64,000 nt of DNA. It comes from JBNLBS01 sp050303415 (GTDB taxonomy: Bacteria > Pseudomonadota > Gammaproteobacteria > Methylococcales > Methylomonadaceae). The number at the start of each line of letters is the position of its first letter. Positions within the stretch are counted from its first letter, which is position 1. Of the stretch, positions 15,343-24,019 are shown piece by piece. The notes under the pieces are model-generated. The model was not told the origin of the DNA. It was given only the letters and a program-made list of their open reading frames with translations, and did not search any database. The translations under genes and the position numbers were made by a program. The DNA lies in the NCBI GenBank assembly GCA_050303415.1, contig JBNLBS010000008.1:62001-126000 (forward strand), written 5' to 3'.

Positions 15343-15595
15343 ATCTTTCAAAATGGAATGTGATGCCACCCTAAATTAAATTCTTCTTACAATTCAATAT
15401 ACTATATAACTTATTTCAGGTTTCAGGTGCAATAAGACACTCTTAAAAACCTGCCCCACACAAATATTTACTATATATAACAATAACTTGGTAAAAAATC
15501 TTATTATTTAAATGAATTCATAGCATTTTAACGATATACTTCGAGGCGGTTCGATAAGAAAAACAACAACATTGACCAAATAGGAAGCAAATTAA

Positions 15596-17644
15596 ATGAA
15601 TACTCTTTACTTAGTCCCCGTTACCGGGGTTATTGCATTACTCTACGCCTTCATTCTGTCCAGTTGGATAAAGAAACAAGACATCGGTACTGACCGTATG
15701 AAAGAAATCTGCGGTTTTATCGCAGAAGGTGCCATGGCTTTCCTTGCACGTGAATATAAAGTCCTGGGAATTTTTGTCGTCGTCGTTGCGGCCTTATTGG
15801 CCTTTGCCAATATGAATATGGAAGGCAGCAGTCCCCTAGTCGCTTTCTCTTTTGTTTGCGGCGCAATGTGCTCCGGTTTAGCCGGTTTTTTTGGTATGCG
15901 AGTGGCAACCTCTGCCAATGCCAGAACGACAGCCGCAGCCAGAAACAGCCTGACAGATGCACTATCAGTTGCCTTTAAAGGCGGTGCCGTGATGGGAATG
16001 TGCGTAGTCGGCTTAGCTGTAACCGGTTTAGGTCTGCTATTCATCCTGTACAGTAACTTATTCGTTGTCGATGGGGCAGCCGACTGGAGCAAGGTCATGC
16101 AAGTACTGACCGGCTTTAGCTTAGGCGCCAGCTCCATCGCCCTGTTCGCTCGTGTCGGAGGCGGTATATATACCAAAGCAGCGGATGTAGGCGCAGATTT
16201 GGTGGGTAAAGTTGAAGCCGGCATTCCGGAAGATGACCCTCGCAACCCGGCCACTATTGCTGATAATGTCGGTGATAATGTTGGTGATGTCGCAGGTATG
16301 GGTGCCGATTTATTCGAATCCTACGTAGGTGCTATTATCGGCAGCATGGTCTTGGGCATCGCTCTAGGCAGTGTTAAAGAATCCGCTATTGTATTCCCAT
16401 TGTTACTTGCTTCATCAGGAATTATAGTGAGCATTCTTTGTACCTTTCTAGTTAGAACCAAAGAAGGCGGCAATCCGCAAAATGCTCTAAATATTGGTAC
16501 TTTCGGAGCTGCTGGCATTATGTTGGCGGTCACTTACTTCTTAACCTGCAGCATGTTCCCCGAATCTTGGCAAGTCGGTGCAGACACGTTCACCTCCATG
16601 GGTGTGTTTGGTGCGGCGGTTACCGGCTTAATTGTCGGCACCTTAGTCGGTATTATTACTGAATATTATTGTTCAACCGAACGCGCCCCGGTACGTAAAA
16701 TAGCTCAGCAGTCGATAACAGGCTCTGCCACAAATATTATCTGTGGCATTGGCATCGGTATGCGTAGTACTGCAGCGCCTCTGATACTGATTGCTGTCGG
16801 TATTATTGTTTCATTTAACATGGCGGGATTATACGGTATAGCTATTGCAGCGCTGGGCATGTTATCAACCACCGGTATACAACTTGCCGTTGATGCCTAT
16901 GGACCAATCAGTGATAACGCTGGGGGTATCGCAGAAATGGCCCAGCTGCCGCCTGAAGTTCGTGAACGCACCGATAAACTTGATGCAGTCGGCAATACCA
17001 CGGCAGCAATCGGTAAAGGTTTTGCCATTGCTTCTGCCGCAATGACGGCCTTAGCTTTGTTTGCCGCCTTTATGCAAACAGCCGGTATTAAAGTAATTGA
17101 TGTATCACAACCAACCGTGATGGGTGGCTTGTTAATTGGTGCGATGCTGCCTTTCCTGTTCAGCTCTTTAGCAATGGATGCTGTAGGCCGTGCTGCCACA
17201 GCCATGATTGAAGAAGTTCGTCGTCAATTCAGAGAGATTGAAGGTTTAATGGAAGGCAAAGCAGAGGCTGAATACTCAAAATGCGTCGATATCTCAACTG
17301 CGGCAGCCATTAAAGAAATGGTGGCACCAGGACTGTTAGCCATTATCGTTCCGGTAGCAATCGGTTTTTATGACAAACATATGCTGGGCGGCCTGCTTGC
17401 GGGTGTGACCGTTTCCGGTGTCTGTCTGGCTATTTTTATGGCCAATGCCGGTGGCGCCTGGGATAACGCTAAAAAATATATTGAAGGTGGCGAACATGGC
17501 GGCAAAGGTAGCGAAGCCCATAAAGCAGCCGTTACCGGTGACACCGTTGGTGACCCGTTCAAAGACACAGCGGGCCCTAGCCTGAACATTCTGTTAAAAC
17601 TAATCAGCGTGGTTGCCTTGGTTATCGCGCCATTGTTGGCATAA
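15596..17644 (+). CDS. hppA: K+-dependent membrane proton/sodium-pumping pyrophosphatase
   Basis: This 682-residue integral membrane protein with about 16 helices couples pyrophosphate hydrolysis to ion pumping. Signature loops are intact: GGGIYTKAADVGADLVGKVE, then DDPRNPATIADNVGDNVGD, and the C-terminal catalytic loop GDTVGDPFKDTAGPSLNILL. The segment GNTTAAIGKGFAI has Ala where K+-independent enzymes have Lys, so the enzyme should be K+-dependent. Whether it moves H+ or Na+ cannot be decided by eye. It stands alone, with a terminator after it. A soluble pyrophosphatase gene lies 2.8 kb downstream. PPi-linked energy saving is known in methanotrophs that use PPi-dependent phosphofructokinase (context only). 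Confidence 0.95.
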   Translation: MNTLYLVPVTGVIALLYAFILSSWIKKQDIGTDRMKEICGFIAEGAMAFLAREYKVLGIFVVVVAALLAFANMNMEGSSPLVAFSFVCGAMCSGLAGFFGMRVATSANARTTAAARNSLTDALSVAFKGGAVMGMCVVGLAVTGLGLLFILYSNLFVVDGAADWSKVMQVLTGFSLGASSIALFARVGGGIYTKAADVGADLVGKVEAGIPEDDPRNPATIADNVGDNVGDVAGMGADLFESYVGAIIGSMVLGIALGSVKESAIVFPLLLASSGIIVSILCTFLVRTKEGGNPQNALNIGTFGAAGIMLAVTYFLTCSMFPESWQVGADTFTSMGVFGAAVTGLIVGTLVGIITEYYCSTERAPVRKIAQQSITGSATNIICGIGIGMRSTAAPLILIAVGIIVSFNMAGLYGIAIAALGMLSTTGIQLAVDAYGPISDNAGGIAEMAQLPPEVRERTDKLDAVGNTTAAIGKGFAIASAAMTALALFAAFMQTAGIKVIDVSQPTVMGGLLIGAMLPFLFSSLAMDAVGRAATAMIEEVRRQFREIEGLMEGKAEAEYSKCVDISTAAAIKEMVAPGLLAIIVPVAIGFYDKHMLGGLLAGVTVSGVCLAIFMANAGGAWDNAKKYIEGGEHGGKGSEAHKAAVTGDTVGDPFKDTAGPSLNILLKLISVVALVIAPLLA

Positions 17645-17672
17645 ATTTTTATAGACGTTTAGCGTAAGAACC

Positions 17673-17713
17673 AACGCCCGAATCGGTTGAATAACCGATT
17701 CGGGCGTTTCTTT
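17673..17713 (+). terminator. terminator after hppA
   Basis: A perfect 16-bp inverted repeat (17673-17688 and 17693-17708) with a four-base loop, followed by TCTTTATTT, lies 29 bp after the hppA stop. Confidence 0.85.
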
Positions 17714-17848
17714 ATTTCAGCCTACCAGTCCAGCTCTACCGATACCTGCGTTGAATAAATTTAAACGCTAACAGCTAAATTTATTCAATGGTTCTTTGAT
17801 CAAAATCTGTTATGCTTTTGAGCTTAGCAATCACGATTAATAAAAACA

Positions 17849-19483
17849 ATGACAGAAACTGGCGCAACCCCACCAAGTATTGTTCTTGAAGAGGTTGAGG
17901 GAAAAGTCCAGGCCGCAATTACTCCCGGTGAACAAGGACTGGAATTAACTGAGACCTGGTTACAACAACAATTAGATACTCAGGGCTTTGCCAATATTTA
18001 CCTCTTTGAGGACGGCAAAACGGAACTGGCTGCATTATTAAATGAAAATACGGCTGGACTGGTTACAATTGGTGAAAGACGCAATGCCAGGGTTGAAATC
18101 CTGATTTCTGATGATGCCCAATCCGCCAACCTGCTCATCAAAGCGCCTTATGGAGGGATTGCAGCAGGCATGCCCGATATAGTACAGGCCCTGTCAAAAG
18201 CCAATATCTCCCAAAAATTAATCAATAATGCCGTTTTGATTCAAGTATTAATCGAAGCACGTAAGTCAGCTCCCGGTGAAATTTTTAAAACCCTTATTGC
18301 CAGCGGAAAAACCGTTGTCCACGGTAAAGACTCAACTTTTGAACCGCTGATAGACAATATAACCGACCGCAAACCCAATATGCGAGAAGACGGCAGTATT
18401 GATTATCATGATAAAGGCGAAATTCTTTCTATTGCAGAAGGCACTTCCCTGATGCGCAGAAACCCGCCTACACAGGGTAAAAATGGCTACACCGTTACCG
18501 GTAAGGAAATTCCGGCAAGAATCGGAAAACTCATCCCTTTTCAAAAATGCAAGGGCGCCAAAGTCAGCACGGAAGACTCCAATATTCTAATAGCGGAAAT
18601 CAAAGGCCAGCCCATATTACTGGATCGTGGCGTCAATGTTGACCCGGTTTTTACCGTTGATGAAGTGGATGTCCATTTAGGCAATATACTCTATGATGGT
18701 TCTTTAGTCGTAAAAGGCACCGTAACAGCCGGCATGAAAATCAAAGTTACGGGTGATATCCAAGTGAGCGGTATGGTAGAGAATGCCATCCTGGAAGCTA
18801 ATGGCAATATTGATATCAAAATGGGGGCAATCGGCCGACCTATTGAGGATAACCCATCCGAATGTCTGCAAATAAAATGTGCCGGTAACCTGTCTGCGAC
18901 TTATATTAAAAATGCAATTATTGATGTGGAAGGCGATGTGTTAATAAAATCCCGCCTGGAAAACTGCATTGTAAAATCCAAACATCAAATTATTGCCGGT
19001 AGCTCAAACCGTCCCCATAGCGGTATTGTCGGCGGTAAAATAACGGCCGGTTCAATAATCAGGACCGAGACGCTGGGTTCCAGCGGCTTTGCCCCGACAA
19101 TTGCCGGTATCGGTTATGATCGCGAACAACTCAAAGAAAAAGATTCCCTGCACAAAGAAATAACCGATACCTTTGATTTAATACAGAAAATGAAACAAAT
19201 TCTGTCATCGTTAATGAGTAAGAAAACACCCGATTCCGAACAATTAATCGAGAAAACCCATAATTCCATTAACGCACTTGAAGCAAAAATAAAAGACATC
19301 AAACGGAAAATTGCAGGGATTGATGAAGTTATAGATCGTGCCCAACACGGCAAAATTATCATTCAGAAAAACACCTTTCCGGGGGTAACCTTATTTTTTA
19401 TTCAAGAAAAACTGGAAATTAAAACCACTTATGGCAATGGTACTTTCGTATTACAGGATGGAAAAATTACCATTGCCAATTGA
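17849..19483 (+). CDS. DUF342/FapA family protein
   Basis: The 544-residue cytoplasmic protein has the FapA/DUF342 layout. The N-terminal part includes GGIAAGMPDIVQAL. A FapA domain covers roughly residues 170-400, with DYHDKGEILSIAEGTSLMRR, then GKNGYTVTGKEIPA and VDPVFTVDEVDVHLGNILYD. A beta-helical tract follows (VKGTVTAGMKIKVTGDIQVS) and resembles the MinC C-terminus. A C-terminal coiled coil is at about 425-505 (LKEKDSLHKEITDTFDLIQK). Family members are linked to flagellar assembly or polar localisation, but there are no motility genes in the window. The stop codon lies inside the following hairpin. Confidence 0.85.
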   Translation: MTETGATPPSIVLEEVEGKVQAAITPGEQGLELTETWLQQQLDTQGFANIYLFEDGKTELAALLNENTAGLVTIGERRNARVEILISDDAQSANLLIKAPYGGIAAGMPDIVQALSKANISQKLINNAVLIQVLIEARKSAPGEIFKTLIASGKTVVHGKDSTFEPLIDNITDRKPNMREDGSIDYHDKGEILSIAEGTSLMRRNPPTQGKNGYTVTGKEIPARIGKLIPFQKCKGAKVSTEDSNILIAEIKGQPILLDRGVNVDPVFTVDEVDVHLGNILYDGSLVVKGTVTAGMKIKVTGDIQVSGMVENAILEANGNIDIKMGAIGRPIEDNPSECLQIKCAGNLSATYIKNAIIDVEGDVLIKSRLENCIVKSKHQIIAGSSNRPHSGIVGGKITAGSIIRTETLGSSGFAPTIAGIGYDREQLKEKDSLHKEITDTFDLIQKMKQILSSLMSKKTPDSEQLIEKTHNSINALEAKIKDIKRKIAGIDEVIDRAQHGKIIIQKNTFPGVTLFFIQEKLEIKTTYGNGTFVLQDGKITIAN

Positions 19484-19508
19484 GCCTATTTACTTAGTAA
19501 ATAGGCTC
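19482..19508. terminator. convergent terminator between DUF342 and DUF2797 genes
   Basis: GAGCCTATTTACT (19482-19494) and its complement (19496-19508) form a hairpin that overlaps both stop codons. No long T-run follows on either side, so termination strength is uncertain. Confidence 0.55.
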
Positions 19509-20338
19509 TAATTCTTATCAACACTGCTATCAAAAGTTACTTCATACCCGGAAAATTTACGAATGTTAATCACCCCGGTATCCAGAATCAAATACTGTCC
19601 TTTTATACCCAGCAATACACCGGATACCTCAGCCTGCTTATCAAAGTTAAATGATTTTACTTTGGCTGGATATTCCTGAACCGGAAAGTGAATATCAACT
19701 GGCTTTTCCTCTGGTAAAAAAACCATAGCCTGCTCGCCAAAACGCTTTTTTATTGCCGCCAGTTCCTTCTCACATTCCTTCAATAAGTGATCTCGTTTAG
19801 CGATTAAATCGATTGCTTCAACCTGGTTTTTAAGCATACGCTGCCAACTGGTTTTATCGCTGACATGATTGGCGATAACTACTTCCGCCAGTCCCGAAAC
19901 ATAACGCGATTGTACTTTTAAAATGGGTAAAGCCTGAACTGCGCCCTGATCGATCCAACGTGTCGGTATCTGAGAGTGCCGGGTGATCCCCACTTTGATA
20001 CCGGAAGAATTGGCCAAATATACATAATGCGGCTGAAAACAAAACTCATCCGCCCAGTCCGGCTCGCGACAGGTTCCGGCATCGTAATGACATTGTTCCG
20101 GTTTCACAATGCACATATCGCACTGTGCCAGACTGGTAAAACACGGATAACAATAGCCCTGATTGAAACTTTTCTTAATTGACCGGTTACAATGGACACA
20201 AAAAATATTACCGGTATAAACCAGCTTAATAGGCTGACCGATGAGCGGATTCAAATCCACCGTTTTATCCGTCAATGGCAGGCGATAACTGACCGGGTCG
20301 GTTAGTTTTACCTGCATCTTTCTTAATACACCCAACAC
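19508..20338 (-). CDS. DUF2797 zinc-ribbon protein
   Basis: The 276-residue protein starts at GTG (20338) with AGAGG eight bases upstream. It has a Cys-rich N-terminal region (CVHCNRSIKKSFNQGYCYPC, then CDMC, and later CREPDWADEFC) that should bind zinc. The next block, HYVYLANSSGIKVGITRHSQ, is reminiscent of GIY-YIG-like cores. These features define DUF2797, a family of unknown function found in many gammaproteobacteria. No membrane segments or signal peptide are present. It converges on the DUF342 gene and diverges from ppa with an 84-bp gap. Nucleic-acid binding is only a guess. Confidence 0.8.
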   Translation of the reverse strand: MLGVLRKMQVKLTDPVSYRLPLTDKTVDLNPLIGQPIKLVYTGNIFCVHCNRSIKKSFNQGYCYPCFTSLAQCDMCIVKPEQCHYDAGTCREPDWADEFCFQPHYVYLANSSGIKVGITRHSQIPTRWIDQGAVQALPILKVQSRYVSGLAEVVIANHVSDKTSWQRMLKNQVEAIDLIAKRDHLLKECEKELAAIKKRFGEQAMVFLPEEKPVDIHFPVQEYPAKVKSFNFDKQAEVSGVLLGIKGQYLILDTGVINIRKFSGYEVTFDSSVDKN

Positions 20339-20422
20339 TTAAAAATCCTCTTAAATTACAAAACTATTAGAAATCTATTGATATAATGACGCTTTTTAGC
20401 CGATTCCCTATAGAGTATACGT

Positions 20423-20962
20423 ATGTCATTAAACACCATTTCCCCTGGAAATGACGTTCCAAACGTTATTAACGTTATTATTGAAATTCCCGCCCACAGC
20501 AGCCCGGTTAAATACGAAGTCGACAAAGACAGCGGCGCATTAATGGTAGACCGCTTTATGGGAACTGCCATGCAATACCCGGCCAACTATGGCTATGTAC
20601 CTCGCAGCCTCTCTGATGACGGCGATCCGGTCGATGTTCTGGTTATCGCCCCTGACCCATTACTCAGCGGTTCGGTCGTTAGATGCCGCCCGGTCGGCGT
20701 ATTAAAAATGACTGACGAAGCCGGTGATGATGCCAAAGTCCTGGCTGTGCCCATCGCCAAACTGACACCATTTTATAACAAGGTAACCAGTTACAAGGAT
20801 ATTTCTGAAGATAAAATTGCCCGAATCACCCATTTTTTCGAACATTACAAAGACCTTGAAGAAGACAAGTGGGTCAAAATAACCGGCTGGTTTGGCATTG
20901 ATGATGCTAAAAAAGAAATTATGGATAGTATTGAACGCTATAAAGCCAGTTTAAAAGATTAA
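20423..20962 (+). CDS. ppa: soluble inorganic pyrophosphatase (family I)
   Basis: This 179-residue cytoplasmic enzyme hydrolyses PPi to phosphate with Mg2+. The family I signature DDGDPVDVLV is intact, and other conserved pieces are in place: IIEIPAHSSPVKYEVDKDSG, YGYVPRSL and KDISEDKIARITHFFEHYKD. The length is normal. The gene is monocistronic and converges with moaE. Its co-existence with hppA suggests PPi is split between a biosynthetic pull and energy conservation (inference). Confidence 0.95.
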   Translation: MSLNTISPGNDVPNVINVIIEIPAHSSPVKYEVDKDSGALMVDRFMGTAMQYPANYGYVPRSLSDDGDPVDVLVIAPDPLLSGSVVRCRPVGVLKMTDEAGDDAKVLAVPIAKLTPFYNKVTSYKDISEDKIARITHFFEHYKDLEEDKWVKITGWFGIDDAKKEIMDSIERYKASLKD

Positions 20963-21010
20963 CCCTTAATCTTAAGCAGATAATCAGTATAGTACCGTCC
21001 TGCCTAAAAC

Positions 21011-21051
21011 TGGGCACGTTAGGAAACGCACCAGCATTCCTACCGTGCCCA
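21011..21051. terminator. imperfect hairpin between ppa and moaE
   Basis: TGGGCACG (21011-21018) and AGGAA (21021-21025) pair with TTCCT (21037-21041) and CGTGCCCA (21044-21051), with a two-base internal loop. It lies between convergent genes, so it may end both transcripts, but there is no T-run. A small structured RNA is possible and unsupported. Confidence 0.4.
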
Positions 21052-21090
21052 CAATGAACCGGCTGAATGTTACCTGTCAGCAATCAAAAT

Positions 21091-21540
21091 CTAGCATTTA
21101 TAACCATCCGTGTTTTTATCCACCCAACGCTCGGTTTCGCTGATTAATTTTTCCTTTTTCCAGAACGGCGCTTTGGATTTTAACGCTTCCATAATATGAC
21201 GACAGGCATCGAATGCATCACCCCGGTGCGAGCTCCATACTGCCACCAGCACAATCGGCTCAGCCGGTACAATATCTCCTACCCGGTGAACCACCAGTGC
21301 ATCAATAACATCCCATTGCTGTATGGCCTGCTCAACAATCTTTTCCAGTTGTTTCTCAGTCATGCCGGGATAATGTTCCAGCGTCATGGCTTTGACATCA
21401 TCGCCTTCATTAAAATCACGCATGGAACCGATAAAGACATTAGTGGCGCCGAATTTACCTGCCATTTCCGCCCTCTCTACCTGGTATTTCTGAACTTCCA
21501 GCCACGGGTCGAAACACTGAGTACAAATTTTAACGCTCAT
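21091..21540 (-). CDS. moaE: molybdopterin synthase catalytic subunit
   Basis: MoaE is the large subunit of molybdopterin synthase, which adds the dithiolene sulfurs to precursor Z (cyclic pyranopterin monophosphate). The 149-residue product has the family blocks NVFIGSMRDFNEGDDVKAMT, LEHYPGMTEKQLEKIVEQA, VVHRVGDIVPAEPIVLVAVW and SSHRGDAFDACRHIMEALK. The end PFWKKEKL holds the catalytic lysines. It directly abuts moaD with no intergenic base, so both subunits are made from one transcript. Confidence 0.95.
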   Translation of the reverse strand: MSVKICTQCFDPWLEVQKYQVERAEMAGKFGATNVFIGSMRDFNEGDDVKAMTLEHYPGMTEKQLEKIVEQAIQQWDVIDALVVHRVGDIVPAEPIVLVAVWSSHRGDAFDACRHIMEALKSKAPFWKKEKLISETERWVDKNTDGYKC

Positions 21541-21774
21541 CTAGCCCCCCGTTACCGGCGGAAAAAAAGCCACTTCGTCACCGGAATTAACCCTGGCTTG
21601 CAGCTCAACATATTCCATATTCAACGCAGCCAGTATATTCTCCGGCAAGGCCGTATCCGGATTTACTTGTGCCCAGACTTCTGCGACAGTCATACCCGCG
21701 CCATGCTCGAGACTGTCTTCCGAGCGCCCCAACTGCTCTTTTAAACTGGCAAAATAACGAACCTTTATCGACAT
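21541..21774 (-). CDS. moaD: molybdopterin synthase sulfur-carrier subunit
   Basis: This 77-residue ubiquitin-fold protein carries sulfur as a C-terminal thiocarboxylate. It ends FFPPVTGG, the required Gly-Gly terminus. The N-terminal KVRYFASLKEQLGRSED and LNMEYVELQARVNSGDEVAF match MoaD. The stop codon touches the moaE start. A 63-bp gap separates it from the divergent moaC, so the two units probably share a promoter region. Confidence 0.95.
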   Translation of the reverse strand: MSIKVRYFASLKEQLGRSEDSLEHGAGMTVAEVWAQVNPDTALPENILAALNMEYVELQARVNSGDEVAFFPPVTGG

Positions 21775-21837
21775 AAATATTCACGTCACCTTAAAAACAA
21801 TAGATAATGCAGACATTACACTAATTTATAGAAAAAT

Positions 21838-22317
21838 ATGAGTCAATTAACCCATTTTAACGCATCCGGTGAAGCGCATATGGTCGATGTTGGTGAAAAA
21901 GCAGTTACCCAACGTTTTGCGATTACCGAAGGTTATATTCAAATGCAGCCGGAAACACTGTACCTAATACTCTCCGGTCATCATAAAAAAGGTGATGTGC
22001 TGGGTATAGCCCGAATTGCCGGTATTATGGCCAGTAAAAAAACCGCAGATTTAATCCCTCTTTGCCATCCTTTGCCGATTACCCATGTTGAAATCAACCT
22101 GACACCGGATACTGATAATAACTGCATTCACTGTCAAACCACAGTAAAAACCAATGGTCAGACCGGGGTGGAGATGGAGGCCTTAACCGCCACCCAGGTC
22201 ACACTGCTGACAATTTATGATATGTGTAAAGCGGTAGACCGCGGCATGGTGATTCAGTCAGTACAATTGCTGGAAAAAGGCGGCGGTAAATCAGGGCACT
22301 GGCAACGCGCTGTCTGA
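21838..22317 (+). CDS. moaC: cyclic pyranopterin monophosphate synthase
   Basis: MoaC converts the 3',8-cyclo-GTP made by MoaA into cyclic pyranopterin monophosphate, the first pterin of Moco synthesis. The 159 residues contain MVDVGEKAVTQRFAITEG, GDVLGIARIAGIMASKKTA, the active-site LIPLCHPLPITHVEI and TNGQTGVEMEALTA with TIYDMCKAVDRGM. It is divergent from moaD-moaE and followed by a TupB-like permease. moaA is not in the window. Confidence 0.95.
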   Translation: MSQLTHFNASGEAHMVDVGEKAVTQRFAITEGYIQMQPETLYLILSGHHKKGDVLGIARIAGIMASKKTADLIPLCHPLPITHVEINLTPDTDNNCIHCQTTVKTNGQTGVEMEALTATQVTLLTIYDMCKAVDRGMVIQSVQLLEKGGGKSGHWQRAV

Positions 22318-22422
22318 CAAGACAACCGGTCGATTGCCGCAAAAGTTTTTTTATAACTGTACTGACGACGGACAATCGCCCTAACCGGACAACAAGCACC
22401 GACAATACTGACTTAAAAAGCA

Positions 22423-23112
22423 ATGTCCTACTTCTCAAACGCATTCACAACCGCACTACTGCTTATTTTTCAACTTGACCCGGAAGTTTATGAAATTGTC
22501 TGGACATCATTAAAAATAACCTTGATTGCCACCACCATTGCCGGATTTTTTGGTGTTTTCCTGGGTATTTGGATTGCAATCAATAAATTTACCGGCAAAC
22601 ACTTGCTACAGCACATCCTTAATACCCTTATGGCCATGCCGACGGTCATGATCGGGCTGATTCTCTACGGCTTGCTCAGTCGCCAGGGACTGCTGGGCGA
22701 ATTTGGCCTACTCTATACCCAAACGGCAGTTATTCTGGGGCAGGCCTGTCTAATTTTGCCCATTATCATCAATATGACACTGATATCGGTACAATCTGCC
22801 GATAACCGTTTAATCGCAACCTTACGAATACTCGGGGCCAGCCATTATCAACAAGTTTTACCGATATTAAGTGAACTGCGCTTCACTATTCTGGCCGGAA
22901 TTATCACCGGCTTTGGCCGGGCTATCGGTGAAGTGGGTGCAGCCATGATGCTGGGCGGTAACATCGAGGGCTCAACCCGTACCATGACCACTGCCATCGC
23001 CTTGGAAACCAGCAAAGGAAACTTTGAACTGGGTCTAGCTCTGGGTCTTTTATTACTGTTTATCGCCTTTGCTATTAACATTCTGCTGCAAACGTTAAAA
23101 AGAAAAAGTTAA
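22423..23112 (+). CDS. tupB: tungstate-type ABC transporter permease (TupB-like)
   Basis: The 229-residue membrane protein has five or six helices and the binding-protein-dependent permease loop ILGASHYQQVLPILSELRFT, then GRAIGEVGAAMMLGGN. The latter is close to TupB/WtpB-type oxyanion permeases (GxAxGEVGxxxxxGGN). The family imports tungstate or molybdate with a periplasmic TupA and an ATPase TupC. Neither partner is adjacent: the next gene is on the opposite strand and unrelated. Position beside moaC supports an oxyanion role (inference). Molybdate, tungstate and sulfate cannot be distinguished by eye. Confidence 0.85.
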   Translation: MSYFSNAFTTALLLIFQLDPEVYEIVWTSLKITLIATTIAGFFGVFLGIWIAINKFTGKHLLQHILNTLMAMPTVMIGLILYGLLSRQGLLGEFGLLYTQTAVILGQACLILPIIINMTLISVQSADNRLIATLRILGASHYQQVLPILSELRFTILAGIITGFGRAIGEVGAAMMLGGNIEGSTRTMTTAIALETSKGNFELGLALGLLLLFIAFAINILLQTLKRKS

Positions 23113-23170
23113 CACTGATTCGAATATGTGAGCAATGAACGACTGAATAGCGCCCAATAATTAAAATTGA

Positions 23171-23968
23171 TCACGGCCAAGAAAAAAACTTCTCCAGCAA
23201 GGTAATAATAATTTCCACCATTATCAGCCAGATAATAATCCATTCCAGAGTGGAGGAATGCTGATGCTTTTGTTCATCAGCCAGCATTTCGAGGAGGCCG
23301 TGTATGGTTTCCAGTTTTTTACTCAGCACATCAGTGCGTGGCTGCAGTTCTAAATAACTGGCTGCCATGGCATATAAAGATTGGTACTCGGGGTGTTCCC
23401 AAAAAAAATCAGGCGTGTCCAATAAATCATAATTCAAATTAATGTCAGTCTGTGCCAAAAATAATTGGCCTCGAATTTTTGCTAAAGCTTTTTTAGATAG
23501 ATTTATTTTACCCTGACTGGCCAATGAAGCCGGTAAATGACGAGTAGTATTGATGGTTTCCAATGCCTGCTGTTCGAAAACCGACAATTTAATCGATTGC
23601 GCCATGGCATGAGACACAGCCAATAAGGTTTTGGCCTCGTCATTTTGCAACTCGATCAAATCATGGCGAATACTGTTTTGCCCGCTGCCGGTTCGGTAAG
23701 AAAAATTGTCTTCCAAAAACGCTTGATTTGGAGTCACGGCAAATTTCAACAGTTCGGTATGTAATTTTCGCCGCGTATCAAAATCGACATTCCAATGCAC
23801 TACCACGCCATAGGCAAACACGACAGAAATGGCTCCTCGATGGTCTACCAATAACGCATCTTTAAACTGCAAAGCCCGCTTCACTTCAAGGAAATGCTGT
23901 CCCAGTGCCGGAAAATCGAAGCTATCCGCCAGGCTTAACGCCAAGCAATGTTTATGAGTTTCATTCAT
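23171..23968 (-). CDS. RMD1/YagE (DUF155) family membrane-anchored protein
   Basis: The 265-residue product matches the RMD1/DUF155 family, also present in fungal and plant mitochondria. It has FAYGVVVHWNVDFDTRRKLH early, EDNFSYRTG, KLSVFEQQALETINTTR and the DIRGQLF-like AKIRGQLFLAQTDINLNYDL, followed by DTPDFFWEHPEYQSLY. A single C-terminal transmembrane helix (LEWIIIWLIMVEIIITLLEK) would tail-anchor it. Some eukaryotic relatives act in mitochondrial translation; bacterial function is unknown. It starts just before the peptide-modification operon with the same orientation but a 51-bp gap. Confidence 0.8.
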   Translation of the reverse strand: MNETHKHCLALSLADSFDFPALGQHFLEVKRALQFKDALLVDHRGAISVVFAYGVVVHWNVDFDTRRKLHTELLKFAVTPNQAFLEDNFSYRTGSGQNSIRHDLIELQNDEAKTLLAVSHAMAQSIKLSVFEQQALETINTTRHLPASLASQGKINLSKKALAKIRGQLFLAQTDINLNYDLLDTPDFFWEHPEYQSLYAMAASYLELQPRTDVLSKKLETIHGLLEMLADEQKHQHSSTLEWIIIWLIMVEIIITLLEKFFSWP

Positions 23969-24019
23969 AATTTTTCAATCCGTTTTTAAACAGGCCATCA
24001 GTCAGCCTATTTAATGCGC

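Noticed and set aside
15643..16254. Long antisense frame inside hppA
   Set aside because: Codon pattern is an antisense shadow of conserved transmembrane segments; no independent motifs or ribosome-binding site.
21011..21051. Molybdenum-cofactor riboswitch near moaE
   Set aside because: The hairpin lies at the 3' end of convergent genes, not in a leader, and lacks the riboswitch architecture.
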